Of a stretch of 64,000 nucleotides of DNA, positions 1 to 9,728 are shown one piece after another (the stretch's first letter is position 1; each line of letters starts with the position of its first letter). Origin of the DNA: Prado023 sp963818445 (lineage in GTDB: Bacteria > Actinomycetota > Actinomycetes > S36-B12 > CAIYMF01); assembly GCA_963818445.1 (NCBI GenBank), contig CAWFSG010000010.1, positions 154,935-218,934 of the forward strand. Direction: 5' to 3'. The position numbers and the translations under genes are program-made. The notes below the pieces were generated by a model that worked only from the letters and a program-made list of their open reading frames with translations, searched no databases and had not been told where the DNA came from.

Positions 1-6
1 TGCGGC

Positions 7-627
7 ATGAGGGCGCCGGGTCCGCAGCCCGCAGAGGGCGGGGGTGAGCTGCCCGGCACGCCCGAGCCGGTCCATGGGGAGGATGACCGTACGGACCAAT
101 TCATCGACCTGCCCGGTGCCGTCCCGGATGCCGCCCGCGCGGTCCTCTCCCGGGTCAGGTCGGCGGCCAGAGCAGGTGCACCAGCAACCGAGCAACGGTC
201 CACGCGACCGTCGGCCAGCCGCAGGAGGCGTCGGCCGGTCGCGGGGTTCTCCGGCCCGGGGCCCGATGAGCGCGATCCCATGGCCATCGCTGGAGCCTGG
301 TCCCGGCTCGTCGACGATCATGGATGGCACCAGGGCCTCGACGTTGCGCGACTCCTCGGCATGTGGCCGGAGATCGTCGGGGCGGCCAACGCGGAGCACG
401 CGACCCCGGAGTCGTTCGATCCGGAGTCCGGGGTCCTGCTGATCCGCACGTCCTCCACGGCCTGGGCCGAGCAGTTGCGCCTGATGATGCCGACCCTGCG
501 CACCGCCATCGAGGCGCAGGTCGGTCAGGGAGTCGTGCGCGACATCCGGGTCATCGGCCCCACGCCGCCGCGCACCCGCGGCCGGCTGCGCGTGCGCGGC
601 CGAGGGCCACGCGACACATACGGGTGA
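7..627 (+). CDS. dciA: DciA-like DUF721 protein (replicative helicase loading factor family)
   Basis: DUF721/DciA proteins take part in loading the replicative DnaB helicase in bacteria that lack DnaC/DnaI. The recognisable domain is the C-terminal half (about residues 95-190), with the family's G-x-W-x-x-I-V-G segment (LGMWPEIVGA) followed by strands that end in LRTAIEAQVG. The first 90 residues are low-complexity and charged, as in other actinobacterial members. The gene sits just upstream of gyrB, the conserved dnaA-dnaN-recF-dciA-gyrB order. The ATG at 7 overlaps a TGA at 8-10 that could be the end of recF, which cannot be verified because the window begins there. A start further inside the ORF is also possible. 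Confidence 0.85.
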   Translation: MRAPGPQPAEGGGELPGTPEPVHGEDDRTDQFIDLPGAVPDAARAVLSRVRSAARAGAPATEQRSTRPSASRRRRRPVAGFSGPGPDERDPMAIAGAWSRLVDDHGWHQGLDVARLLGMWPEIVGAANAEHATPESFDPESGVLLIRTSSTAWAEQLRLMMPTLRTAIEAQVGQGVVRDIRVIGPTPPRTRGRLRVRGRGPRDTYG

Positions 628-770
628 TGGTCGCCGGCAAGCCGCCCGAAACGCAGAATCGCCGCCAAACGCCTCGGTCCACAGGGATGTGGGGGGGATC
701 ATCCCCGGCAGGTGAGACGCCCTGTGCGCGTCCTATGTGGATTTCCGGCCGTGGATGGCCCCACAGAGGG

Positions 771-776
771 TAGAAT
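771..776 (+). promoter_or_regulatory. Candidate -10 box of the gyrB promoter
   Basis: TAGAAT lies about 100 bases upstream of the gyrB start. The same hexamer is found before tRNA-Ser, tRNA-Pro and lysC in this window, so it looks like the housekeeping -10 element of this genome. No convincing -35 box is seen. It implies a gyrBA leader of roughly 90 nt. Confidence 0.5.
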
Positions 777-874
777 TCTGGCATCACGCAGTCGCGGGGG
801 AGTCGCGGGTCCTCGGTACCCGCAGGGGTCTCGGACCGCCGTTTGCACGTCCCACCAGAGTCAGGAGTCACCAG

Positions 875-2832
875 GTGTCCTATGACGCGAGTGCGATCAC
901 AGTCCTCGAGGGGCTGGACGCCGTGCGCAAGCGGCCGGGCATGTACATCGGGTCGACAGGTGAGCGTGGCCTGCACCACCTGGTCTACGAGGTCGTGGAC
1001 AACTCGGTCGACGAGGCCCTGGCCGGCTACTGCGACCGGATCGAGGTGACCCTGCTGGCCGATGGCGGCGTACGGGTCGTGGACAACGGTCGTGGCATCC
1101 CCGTGGACATCGTGGCCAGCGAGGGCAAGCCGGGTGTCGAGGTCGTGCTCACGGTCCTGCACGCGGGCGGCAAGTTCGGGGGCAGCGGGTACGCGGTCTC
1201 CGGTGGACTGCACGGCGTGGGCGTCTCGGTGGTGAACGCCCTGTCCACCCGCCTGAACGTCGAGGTGCGCCGGGAGGCCCATGTGTGGCGCCAGGAGTAC
1301 TCCCACGGCGTGCCCCAGGCACCGCTGTCCAAGGACGAGGAGACCCAGGACACCGGGACCGTCATCACGTTCTGGGCAGATGAGGGCATCTTCGAGACCA
1401 CGCACTACGACTTCGAGACCCTCTCGCGCCGCTTCCAGGAGATGGCGTTCCTCAACCGTGGACTCACGATCGCCCTGGCCGACGAGCGGGTCCACCCGAC
1501 CGATGACGACTCGGTCGAGGAGCAGCCCGGGCCGCGGCAGGTGACCTACCACTACGAGGGGGGCATCGCCGACTTCGTCCGGTACCTCAATGCCAAGCGG
1601 GGCGCAGCCCATCCGACTGTGATCGAGTTCTTCGCCGAGGACCTCGACAAGGGCATCTCGGCCGAGATCGCCATGCAGTGGAGCGACCTGTTCAACGAGA
1701 GCGTCTACACGTTCGCCAACACGATCAACACCACTGAGGGCGGGGCCCACGAGGAGGGCTTCCGGGCTGCGCTGACCACCCTGGTCAACAAGTTCGCGCG
1801 CACCTGGAACATCCTCAAGGAGAAGGACGTCAACCTCTCCGGGGAGGACATCCGTGAGGGCCTGACCGCCATCGTCAGCGTGAAGCTGCGTGAGCCTCAG
1901 TTCGAGGGGCAGACGAAGACCAAGCTGGGCAACACGGAGGCCAAGACCGTGGTCCAGTCGGTGGTGTTCGATCAGCTCGGCGCCTGGTTCGAGTCCAATC
2001 CGGCCGAGGGCCGTGAGATCGCGCGCAAGGCGGTCTCGGCCAGCCATGCCCGCATGGCCGCCCGCAAGGCCCGGGACCTGGCCCGCAACCGCAAGGGCCT
2101 GCTCGGTGGCGGTGGCCTGCCGGGCAAGCTGATCGACTGCTCGAGCCGGGAGCCGGAGAACTGCGAGCTGTTCATCGTCGAGGGTGACTCCGCCGGAGGG
2201 TCGGCCCGTCAGGCCCGGGATCCCAAGACCCAGGCGATCCTGCCGATCCGCGGCAAGATCCTCAACGTCGAGAAGGCTCGCATCGACAAGGTCCTGCAGA
2301 ACAACGAGGTCCAGGCGCTGATCTCGGCGATGGGCGCGGGGGTCCAGGACGAGTTCGACAAGGACAAGCTGCGCTACCACAAGCTGGTCCTGATGGCCGA
2401 CGCCGACGTCGACGGCCAGCACATCCGGACGCTGCTGCTCACCCTGCTGTTCCGCTACATGCGTCCCCTGATCGAGCATGGACACGTGTACCTGGGACAA
2501 CCGCCCCTGTTCAAGATCAAGTGGATCAAGTCCGCGCCGGAGTACGCCTACTCCGAGCGGGAGCGTGACGCACTGATCGAGGCCGGGGTCACCGCCGGGC
2601 GCAAGCTGCCCAAGGAGGAGGCGATCCAGCGCTACAAGGGCCTCGGTGAGATGAACTGGCAGGAGCTGCGTGACACCACGATGAACCCCGAGGTGCGCAT
2701 CCTGCTGCAGGTCACCCTCGATGACGCGGCCCAGGCCGACGAACTGTTCATGACGCTGATGGGCGAGGACGTCGAGAGTCGTCGGTCGTTCATCCAGCGC
2801 AACGCCCGCGACGTGAGGTTCCTGGACATCTG

Positions 2833-2833
<1 letters not shown>
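875..2833 (+). CDS. gyrB: DNA gyrase subunit B
   Basis: ATPase subunit of the type IIA topoisomerase that introduces negative supercoils. The 652-residue product is the usual length. The GHKL ATPase domain is N-terminal (VDNSVDEALAG, DNGRGIPVD, GLHGVGVSVVNAL), then the transducer domain, then a TOPRIM domain with catalytic Glu in EGDSAGG at about 436 and the metal-binding DADVDG at about 509-514. I choose the GTG at 875 because an AGGAG box lies 8 bases upstream and the protein then begins like other GyrB (SYDASAITVLEGLDAVRKRPG); the frame is open further upstream but that part has no family similarity. The stop overlaps the gyrA start by one base (TGATG), so the two are translationally coupled. 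Confidence 0.98.
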
Positions 2834-5454
<2,621 letters not shown>

Positions 5455-5464
5455 GGCCTGCCGC

Positions 5465-5490
5465 TCACGGGTCCCACCCGGGACCCGTGA
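5465..5490 (+). terminator. gyrBA terminator hairpin
   Basis: A perfect 11-bp inverted repeat (arms 5465-5475 and 5480-5490) with a 4-nt loop starts 11 bases after the gyrA stop. There is no U tract, as is common for terminators in GC-rich actinobacteria. Confidence 0.75.
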
Positions 5491-5562
5491 CAGCGAGCCG
5501 GGCTGTCCCAGCGTGGGCGGTATACCATCGGGGCTGGTCGCATCGGTGACGGGAGTATCGAC

Positions 5563-6336
5563 ATGGCGGAGCACGTGCAGGGTCAGCCCGGTGCTGACCG
5601 TGCGGTTGGCCGCCCCGGCCCGGCGGCACGCATGACAGGTCCGGATCCCGCCCGACCGCGTCCGAGCGTCCTGATCCCACCGGTGACCTCAGCCTCGGGC
5701 GCCTCGACTGCTGCGGCGTCGGCACCTGCACCCGCGGCGCCCATCCCCCCGACCGCAGCCCCGCAAGCACCGCCGACCAGGGGCCCCGCACCGTCGGCTG
5801 CAGCTCCGGCTGCCGCGGCGGGGATCGCCGCTGCCGCCGCCGCAGCCCCGGCTCCGGCACCTGCTCCCACATCTGGTCCGCCCTCGCTGCCCGCAGCTCC
5901 GGCACAGCCTCAGCCGCGGCCGCAGCAGACCAGCGTTGCACGGGTGGCCCACAGCGCCGTTCGGCCCTCGTCCGGCCCCCGAGCGGCACGCGTCTACCTG
6001 ACGCACATCGACCCATGGGCTGTCATGAAGCAGGCGTTCCTGCTGTCCCTGGCCCTGGCCGTCATCATCCTGGCGGCCTCCGCTGCCCTGTGGTTCGCCC
6101 TGGACTCCGCGGGGATCATCGATGCGATCACCAGGACCGCCACCGACGTGGGTGGCGAGAGCGGCGCCAGCGTGACTGGCTTCCTGGACTTCGGCAAGAT
6201 CATGGGTGCCGCACTGGTGGTTGCCGGTATCGAGACGGTGCTCGTGACCGCCCTGTGCACGCTGCTGGCGTTCATGTACAACCTGTCGGTCGGAATCGGC
6301 GGCGGCCTCGAGGTCACGCTGTCCGAGGAGGACTAG
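5563..6336 (+). CDS. DUF3566 transmembrane protein
   Basis: Conserved actinobacterial membrane protein that nearly always follows gyrA (Rv0007 position). The first 150 residues are a disordered Ala/Pro-rich cytoplasmic segment. The DUF3566 domain follows: an amphipathic start (ARVYLTHIDPWAVMK), a transmembrane helix at about 158-180, an extracytoplasmic loop, and a second helix at about 213-238. Family function is not established; its neighbours link it loosely to division and envelope genes. A TATACC -10-like box lies at 5521-5526 and a purine-rich RBS near 5549, supporting the ATG at 5563. Confidence 0.85.
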   Translation: MAEHVQGQPGADRAVGRPGPAARMTGPDPARPRPSVLIPPVTSASGASTAAASAPAPAAPIPPTAAPQAPPTRGPAPSAAAPAAAAGIAAAAAAAPAPAPAPTSGPPSLPAAPAQPQPRPQQTSVARVAHSAVRPSSGPRAARVYLTHIDPWAVMKQAFLLSLALAVIILAASAALWFALDSAGIIDAITRTATDVGGESGASVTGFLDFGKIMGAALVVAGIETVLVTALCTLLAFMYNLSVGIGGGLEVTLSEED

Positions 6337-6367
6337 TAGTCGTTTGGGTCCCACTGCGGTGCTGGGG

Positions 6368-6373
6368 TACCCT
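6368..6373 (+). promoter_or_regulatory. Candidate -10 box for tRNA-Ile
   Basis: TACCCT lies 26 bases before the mature 5' end of tRNA-Ile, a suitable distance for a short 5' leader removed by RNase P. Confidence 0.4.
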
Positions 6374-6399
6374 TTCCGACGGTGCCGGAACGCACCGGA

Positions 6400-6473
6400 G
6401 GGCCTATAGCTCAGACGGTTAGAGCGCTTCCCTGATAAGGAAGAGGTCAGAGGTTCAAGTCCTCTTAGGCCCA
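6400..6473 (+). tRNA. tRNA-Ile (GAT anticodon)
   Basis: A 74-nt cloverleaf. The 7-bp acceptor stem pairs 6400-6406 with 6466-6472, the discriminator is A at 6473, the anticodon GAT is at 6434-6436, and the T-loop is TTCAAGT. The CCA end is not encoded. Pairing with a nearby tRNA-Ala reflects the usual actinobacterial ileT-alaT cluster downstream of gyrA. Confidence 0.97.
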
Positions 6474-6516
6474 CGCGGAGCGAGCTGGCTCGCCCTGATT
6501 CCCCGGGAGGTCACCC

Positions 6517-6645
6517 ATGTTGAAGAAGGTCCTGCTGCTGGCAGCAATCGCTGCTGCCGGGTACGTCGCCTACAGCCGCGTCACCCAGGCCCAGGAGGAG
6601 CGCGACCTCTGGAACGAGGCCACCACCGCTCCTGACCTCCGCTGA
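6517..6645 (+). CDS. DLW-39 family small protein
   Basis: A 42-residue protein with an N-terminal hydrophobic helix (KKVLLLAAIAAAGYVAYSR) and the signature RDLWNEAT that names the family. DLW-39 proteins are found across actinobacteria, typically encoded between tRNA-Ile and tRNA-Ala exactly as here. They probably sit in the membrane with a short charged tail, and the function is unknown. A GGGAGG Shine-Dalgarno at 6505-6510 sets the ATG at 6517. It is easily missed because of its length. Confidence 0.9.
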   Translation: MLKKVLLLAAIAAAGYVAYSRVTQAQEERDLWNEATTAPDLR

Positions 6646-6652
6646 CCAGCGC

Positions 6653-6725
6653 GGGGACGTAGCTCAACTGGCAGAGCACCGCCTTTGCAAGGCGGGGGTT
6701 AGGGGTTCAAGTCCCCTCGTCTCCA
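6653..6725 (+). tRNA. tRNA-Ala (TGC anticodon)
   Basis: A 73-nt cloverleaf with acceptor pairing 6653-6659 with 6718-6724 (including one G-U pair), anticodon TGC at 6686-6688 and discriminator A at 6725. CCA is not encoded. It starts 7 bases after the DLW-39 stop and is followed directly by a long terminator. Confidence 0.97.
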
Positions 6726-6772
6726 CACATGACCGTGGCCCCGGGCTGTTCCCCGGGGCCACGGTCATGTGT
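6725..6772 (+). terminator. Very long terminator hairpin after tRNA-Ala
   Basis: A perfect 21-bp stem (6725-6745 with 6752-6772) and 6-nt loop. The first base of the stem is the tRNA discriminator base, so RNA folding of the hairpin touches the mature 3' end. No U tract follows. Confidence 0.85.
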
Positions 6773-6787
6773 GCAGGGAGACGCAGC

Positions 6788-6841
6788 GGGGACTTGGGAG
6801 GAGGCTCGCCAGAGGCGAGCCGACGGCTCCCCTCGTCTCCA
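6788..6841 (+). repeat. tRNA-Ala 'echo' element: acceptor-strand copies around a palindromic core
   Basis: A 54-bp unit lying 16 bases after the terminator. Bases 6788-6793 copy the first six bases of tRNA-Ala and 6828-6841 copy its last 14, so the outer ends can pair like the tRNA acceptor stem, including its G-U pair. The middle is a shared core: a 5-bp stem (6796-6800 with 6827-6831) enclosing an 8-bp hairpin (6803-6810 with 6814-6821, loop AGA) and a GACGG bulge. A second unit with the same core but tRNA-Pro ends is at 22745-22797. Function unknown; a decayed tRNA fused to a REP-like palindrome is one reading. Confidence 0.75.
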
Positions 6842-6936
6842 GGCGACGACTTCCCGGCAGCCACCCAGCTACCCCTGTGACCAACCCCAACAGCCCGACC
6901 CTGCCCACCTGAGACACCTGTGGCAGGATTCCGGCC

Positions 6937-7449
6937 ATGACCACAGCCGTCCTGCACACGACCCTCGGTGACATCCGGATGACCCTGTTCGACAACCACG
7001 CCCCAAAGACGGTGAAGAACTTCGTCGGGCTCTCCGACGGGTCCCTGGAGTGGACCGATCCCCGCACCGGCCGTCCAGGGCAGGGGGCCCTGTACACCGA
7101 CGTGATCTTCCACCGCGTCATCCGTGGCTTCATGATCCAGGGCGGGGACCCGACCGGCACTGGCCGAGGGGGCCCCGGATACCGGTTCGGCGACGAGTTC
7201 CACCCGGAGCTGGTCTTCGATCGGTCGTACCTGCTGGCGATGGCCAACGCCGGGCCGGGGACCAACGGCAGCCAGTTCTTCATCACCGTCGGCAAGACGC
7301 CACACCTGAACCGCAAGCACACCATCTTCGGCGAGGTGGCCGACCAGCCCAGCCGGGACGTCGTCGACGCGATCGCTGCGACCCCGGTGGGTCCCGGTGA
7401 CCGCCCCGTGACCGATGTCGTCATCTCCTCGGTGACCATCGAGCAGTGA
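6937..7449 (+). CDS. ppiA: Peptidyl-prolyl cis-trans isomerase, cyclophilin type
   Basis: Cytoplasmic cyclophilin of 170 residues that catalyses proline isomerisation. The single domain shows the family landmarks FHRVIRGFMIQGGDPTGTG, SQFFIT and HLNRKHTIFGEV (active-site Arg in the first, Phe in the second). There is no signal peptide. A -10-like CAGGAT at 6924-6929 ends 7 bases before the ATG and no Shine-Dalgarno is present, suggesting a leaderless mRNA. It overlaps the rhomboid gene start (GTGA), so the two are coupled. Position matches Rv0009. Confidence 0.96.
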   Translation: MTTAVLHTTLGDIRMTLFDNHAPKTVKNFVGLSDGSLEWTDPRTGRPGQGALYTDVIFHRVIRGFMIQGGDPTGTGRGGPGYRFGDEFHPELVFDRSYLLAMANAGPGTNGSQFFITVGKTPHLNRKHTIFGEVADQPSRDVVDAIAATPVGPGDRPVTDVVISSVTIEQ

Positions 7450-8321
7450 GCTACGGCCTGCCGGCGGAGGCCGCTCCACCCGCGCCCAACTGCTACCTGC
7501 ACCCCGGGCGCGAGACGTGGATCCAGTGCACCCGGTGTGGTCGGCCGATCTGCCCGGAGTGCATGACGGCTGCGGCTGTGGGCTACCAGTGTCCCGAGTG
7601 CGTGCGCGCCGGCGCAGCCTCGATCCCGACGCCGCGGACCGTGTTCGGCGGGACGCTGAGCCGCGACGGCGCGGGCACGATGTCCCTGATGGGTGTCTGC
7701 GCGTTCCTGTTCGTCACGATCACGCTGCTCGACATGGCCGGCGGGCTCTCGCGCTGGGGGATGCAGCCGCTGGCGATCGCCCTGGATGACCAGTGGTTCC
7801 GGCTGATCTCCTCGATCTTCCTGCACGCGAATTGGCTGCACATCGGATTCAACATGTATGTGCTCTTCATCCTCGGCCCACCTCTGGAGCGTGTCCTGGG
7901 ACATGGTCGGTTCCTGACCCTGTACCTGCTCTCCGGCATCGGCGGGTCAGTGGCCTCGTACTGGTTCTCCCCGGTGAACACCCTGTCGGTGGGGGCCAGT
8001 GGGGCGATCTTCGGCCTGATGACCGCGTGGATCGTCGTGGGGCGCCGCCTTGAACGCGACGTGACCCAGATCATCGTGCTGCTCGGGATCAACGTCGCCC
8101 TGGGGTTCTTCCTCGGCGGGGTGGACTGGCGAGCCCACCTCGGCGGTGCGGTGACCGGTGCGCTCGTCGCGCTGGTGCTCACCACGGGCCGGGGCCAGGA
8201 GGGCCGCGCCAAGGTGGGTCGACAGTCGGCGGCAGCGGGGGCGGTTCTCGTCGTGCTGATCGTGCTGACCGTCATCCGCACCTCACAGATCCAGGAGCTG
8301 GTCCCGGCGTTGGTCAGCTGA
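7446..8321 (+). CDS. Rhomboid family intramembrane serine protease with N-terminal zinc finger
   Basis: 291 residues. Residues 15-60 form a B-box-like zinc-binding module (paired Cys-x2-Cys motifs, CTRCGRPICPEC and YQCPECV). The rest is a six-helix rhomboid domain. The catalytic serine is in GASGAIFG, the likely catalytic histidine in HLGGAVTG on the last helix, and an HxxFNMY-type oxyanion segment (HIGFNMY) precedes them. It would cleave membrane-spanning substrates within the bilayer; substrates in actinobacteria are unknown. The GTG start overlaps the ppiA stop. Confidence 0.92.
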   Translation: MSYGLPAEAAPPAPNCYLHPGRETWIQCTRCGRPICPECMTAAAVGYQCPECVRAGAASIPTPRTVFGGTLSRDGAGTMSLMGVCAFLFVTITLLDMAGGLSRWGMQPLAIALDDQWFRLISSIFLHANWLHIGFNMYVLFILGPPLERVLGHGRFLTLYLLSGIGGSVASYWFSPVNTLSVGASGAIFGLMTAWIVVGRRLERDVTQIIVLLGINVALGFFLGGVDWRAHLGGAVTGALVALVLTTGRGQEGRAKVGRQSAAAGAVLVVLIVLTVIRTSQIQELVPALVS

Positions 8322-8366
8322 GGCCCCGGGGTACGATGCGGCCCTGTCGTGCCGAGAGAGGAATTC

Positions 8367-8621
8367 ATGCCGGAGTCCAAGGGCCGCGGAAAGCCGACGT
8401 CGAGCTCGCCGCCGCCAGTTCCCAAGAAGGACGTCCCCACGGCCTCCCCCCGCTGGCTGGTGCCTGTGATGTTGGCCTGCTTCATCATCGGGCTGCTGTG
8501 GATAGTCGCCTACTACATCGCGCCGGGGATGCCGGTCATGTCCAGCCTCGGCCGATGGAACATGGTGGTCGGGTTCGGCCTGATCATGGTCGGGTTCGGA
8601 TTGTCGACGAAGTGGCGCTGA
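8367..8621 (+). CDS. crgA: Cell division protein CrgA
   Basis: An 84-residue protein with two transmembrane helices (about 30-52 and 62-80) joined by a short loop with the family-typical GMPVMSSLG..N segment, and a basic Pro/Ser-rich cytoplasmic N-terminus. CrgA is an actinobacterial divisome component that interacts with FtsZ, FtsQ and PBPs and coordinates septum formation. I choose the ATG at 8367, which has an AGAGAGG box upstream, over the in-frame GTG at 8349. Location downstream of gyrA/ppiA and beside the sortase/DUF881 cluster is canonical (Rv0011c neighbourhood). Confidence 0.93.
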   Translation: MPESKGRGKPTSSSPPPVPKKDVPTASPRWLVPVMLACFIIGLLWIVAYYIAPGMPVMSSLGRWNMVVGFGLIMVGFGLSTKWR

Positions 8622-8771
8622 GCCGGACAAATCCCCCCAATTCTCGTGAATCGGCCCAGATCCAGGTGAGATGGGTCACGTTCAGTCACGGTGGACCGTG
8701 AGGCGTCCGAGGGATCTCCCGTGGACTAATCGCCACGCAGAGTGACCGACCAGCCACTGGTGGCCAGCGAA

Positions 8772-8978
8772 TCACACAGATGTAATTCTGTCCCCAGGTG
8801 TGGATAACCCTGTGGACGACATACCGTCCACCGTCACGTCGGTGAACGGCAGACGGGGTTCGAGCCAGGGGAACACCCACGTGAACAGCACGAGGACGAG
8901 TCCGGCGAAGGCCACCGCGCAGATCAGTGCCCGCACGGCCGTGGGGCCAGGCAGGTGGTTCCAGAGCCAGCCGTACAT
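8772..8978 (-). CDS. Small membrane protein downstream of sortase
   Basis: 68 residues with one transmembrane helix (about 16-36) followed by a short outer segment (VFPWLEPRLPFTDVTVD). Its start codon directly abuts the stop of the sortase gene, so it is the last gene of a DUF881-sortase-small protein operon. Small proteins of this shape are common beside actinobacterial class E sortases near crgA, but I know no function. The 3' end contains DnaA-box-like sequence. Confidence 0.7.
   Translation of the reverse strand: MYGWLWNHLPGPTAVRALICAVAFAGLVLVLFTWVFPWLEPRLPFTDVTVDGMSSTGLSTPGDRITSV
8790..8819. promoter_or_regulatory. DnaA-box-like cluster inside the 3' end of the small membrane protein gene
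   Basis: TGTGGATAA at 8799-8807 is an exact reverse-strand match to the TTATCCACA DnaA box, and TGTGGACGA at 8811-8819 is one mismatch from the actinobacterial form. A nearly identical 19-base segment recurs upstream of dnaX at 16622. Binding is not shown and two boxes may be chance. Confidence 0.35.
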
Positions 8979-9728
8979 CTATCCGCCCGCTTCGATCTCC
9001 GGCGGGATCTCCCCGGCGGCCTTGTCGTAACGTGTGGTGAGGTCGCCCCACCAGATCCACCGCGTCGTGCTGCCCCAGCGGGGATTGCAGGTGGTCAGCG
9101 TGATCAGCCGGTCTGCGGGCGTGGCGCCGGGGTCGCCCGGGACGGGGTCGATGACCCAGGTGTCCGTCGGGCGCACGATCTGGTCGCGCCGCAGCGTGTA
9201 CTCGAACCACGAGTCCTGGGTCTCGACGAAGACCCGGTCACCGTCGCGGAGGCGGTCGATGTCGCGGAACGGCTCCCCGTTGGTCGCCCGGTGGGCCGCG
9301 ACGGCGAAGTTCCCCTTCTCGCCGGGCAACTGGGACGTCGGGTAGTGACCGATCCCCCGCGCAAGGTCCGACAGTGCGACGCTCTCCAGGACCGGCATCC
9401 CCCACACCTTGTCACTCAGGCGCGGGATGTACATCAGGGCGAATGCGTTGCCGATCTCGGGGCGGGCCGGGGGGGTGTCCTCGTCTGCCTCGCCCGAGTC
9501 GCCCGAGTCACCGTCCGTGGGGCCCGGGCTGGCCCACGAGTCCTGCAGGTCGGACGCGACCTGGTCGGCGGCCCTCTGCGCGGTCACGTTGGTCCACAGC
9601 AGCTGATAGGCGACGAACAGCAGGAGCAGCACACCCAGCGTGATCAGCAGCTCGCCGAGGATTCCGACGGCTGACCAGACGCGCGACGGTGGCCGGTGGG
9701 GGGCCTGCTCGGTCTGCGGGGCGGTCAT
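8979..9728 (-). CDS. srtE: Class E sortase
   Basis: Membrane-anchored cysteine transpeptidase of 249 residues that attaches LAXTG-type surface proteins to peptidoglycan. It has an N-terminal transmembrane helix (about 23-47), an acidic Ser/Gly/Asp linker, and a C-terminal beta-barrel. Catalytic residues visible are His in AAHRAT, Cys in TLTTCNP and Arg in STTRWI; TLTTCNP is characteristic of class E. Its start overlaps the DUF881 stop (ATGA). No sortase substrate is encoded in the window. Confidence 0.93.
   Translation of the reverse strand: MTAPQTEQAPHRPPSRVWSAVGILGELLITLGVLLLLFVAYQLLWTNVTAQRAADQVASDLQDSWASPGPTDGDSGDSGEADEDTPPARPEIGNAFALMYIPRLSDKVWGMPVLESVALSDLARGIGHYPTSQLPGEKGNFAVAAHRATNGEPFRDIDRLRDGDRVFVETQDSWFEYTLRRDQIVRPTDTWVIDPVPGDPGATPADRLITLTTCNPRWGSTTRWIWWGDLTTRYDKAAGEIPPEIEAGG

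Noticed and set aside
551..2500. Long open frame on the minus strand opposite gyrB, 649 codons
   Set aside because: Antisense shadow in high-GC DNA: overlaps gyrB completely and has no family features. The same applies to the long minus-strand frame 2632-4611 opposite gyrA.
6653..6841. Integrative element flanked by att sites at tRNA-Ala
   Set aside because: The duplicated tRNA 3' end is only about 100 bases away and encloses nothing but a terminator and the palindromic core. No integrase gene is near.
6664..7479. Open frames that read through tRNA-Ala, tRNA-Ile, tRNA-Ser and tRNA-Pro
   Set aside because: Peptides such as RGLEPLTP come from antisense tRNA sequence, a common annotation artefact, and overlap genuine genes.
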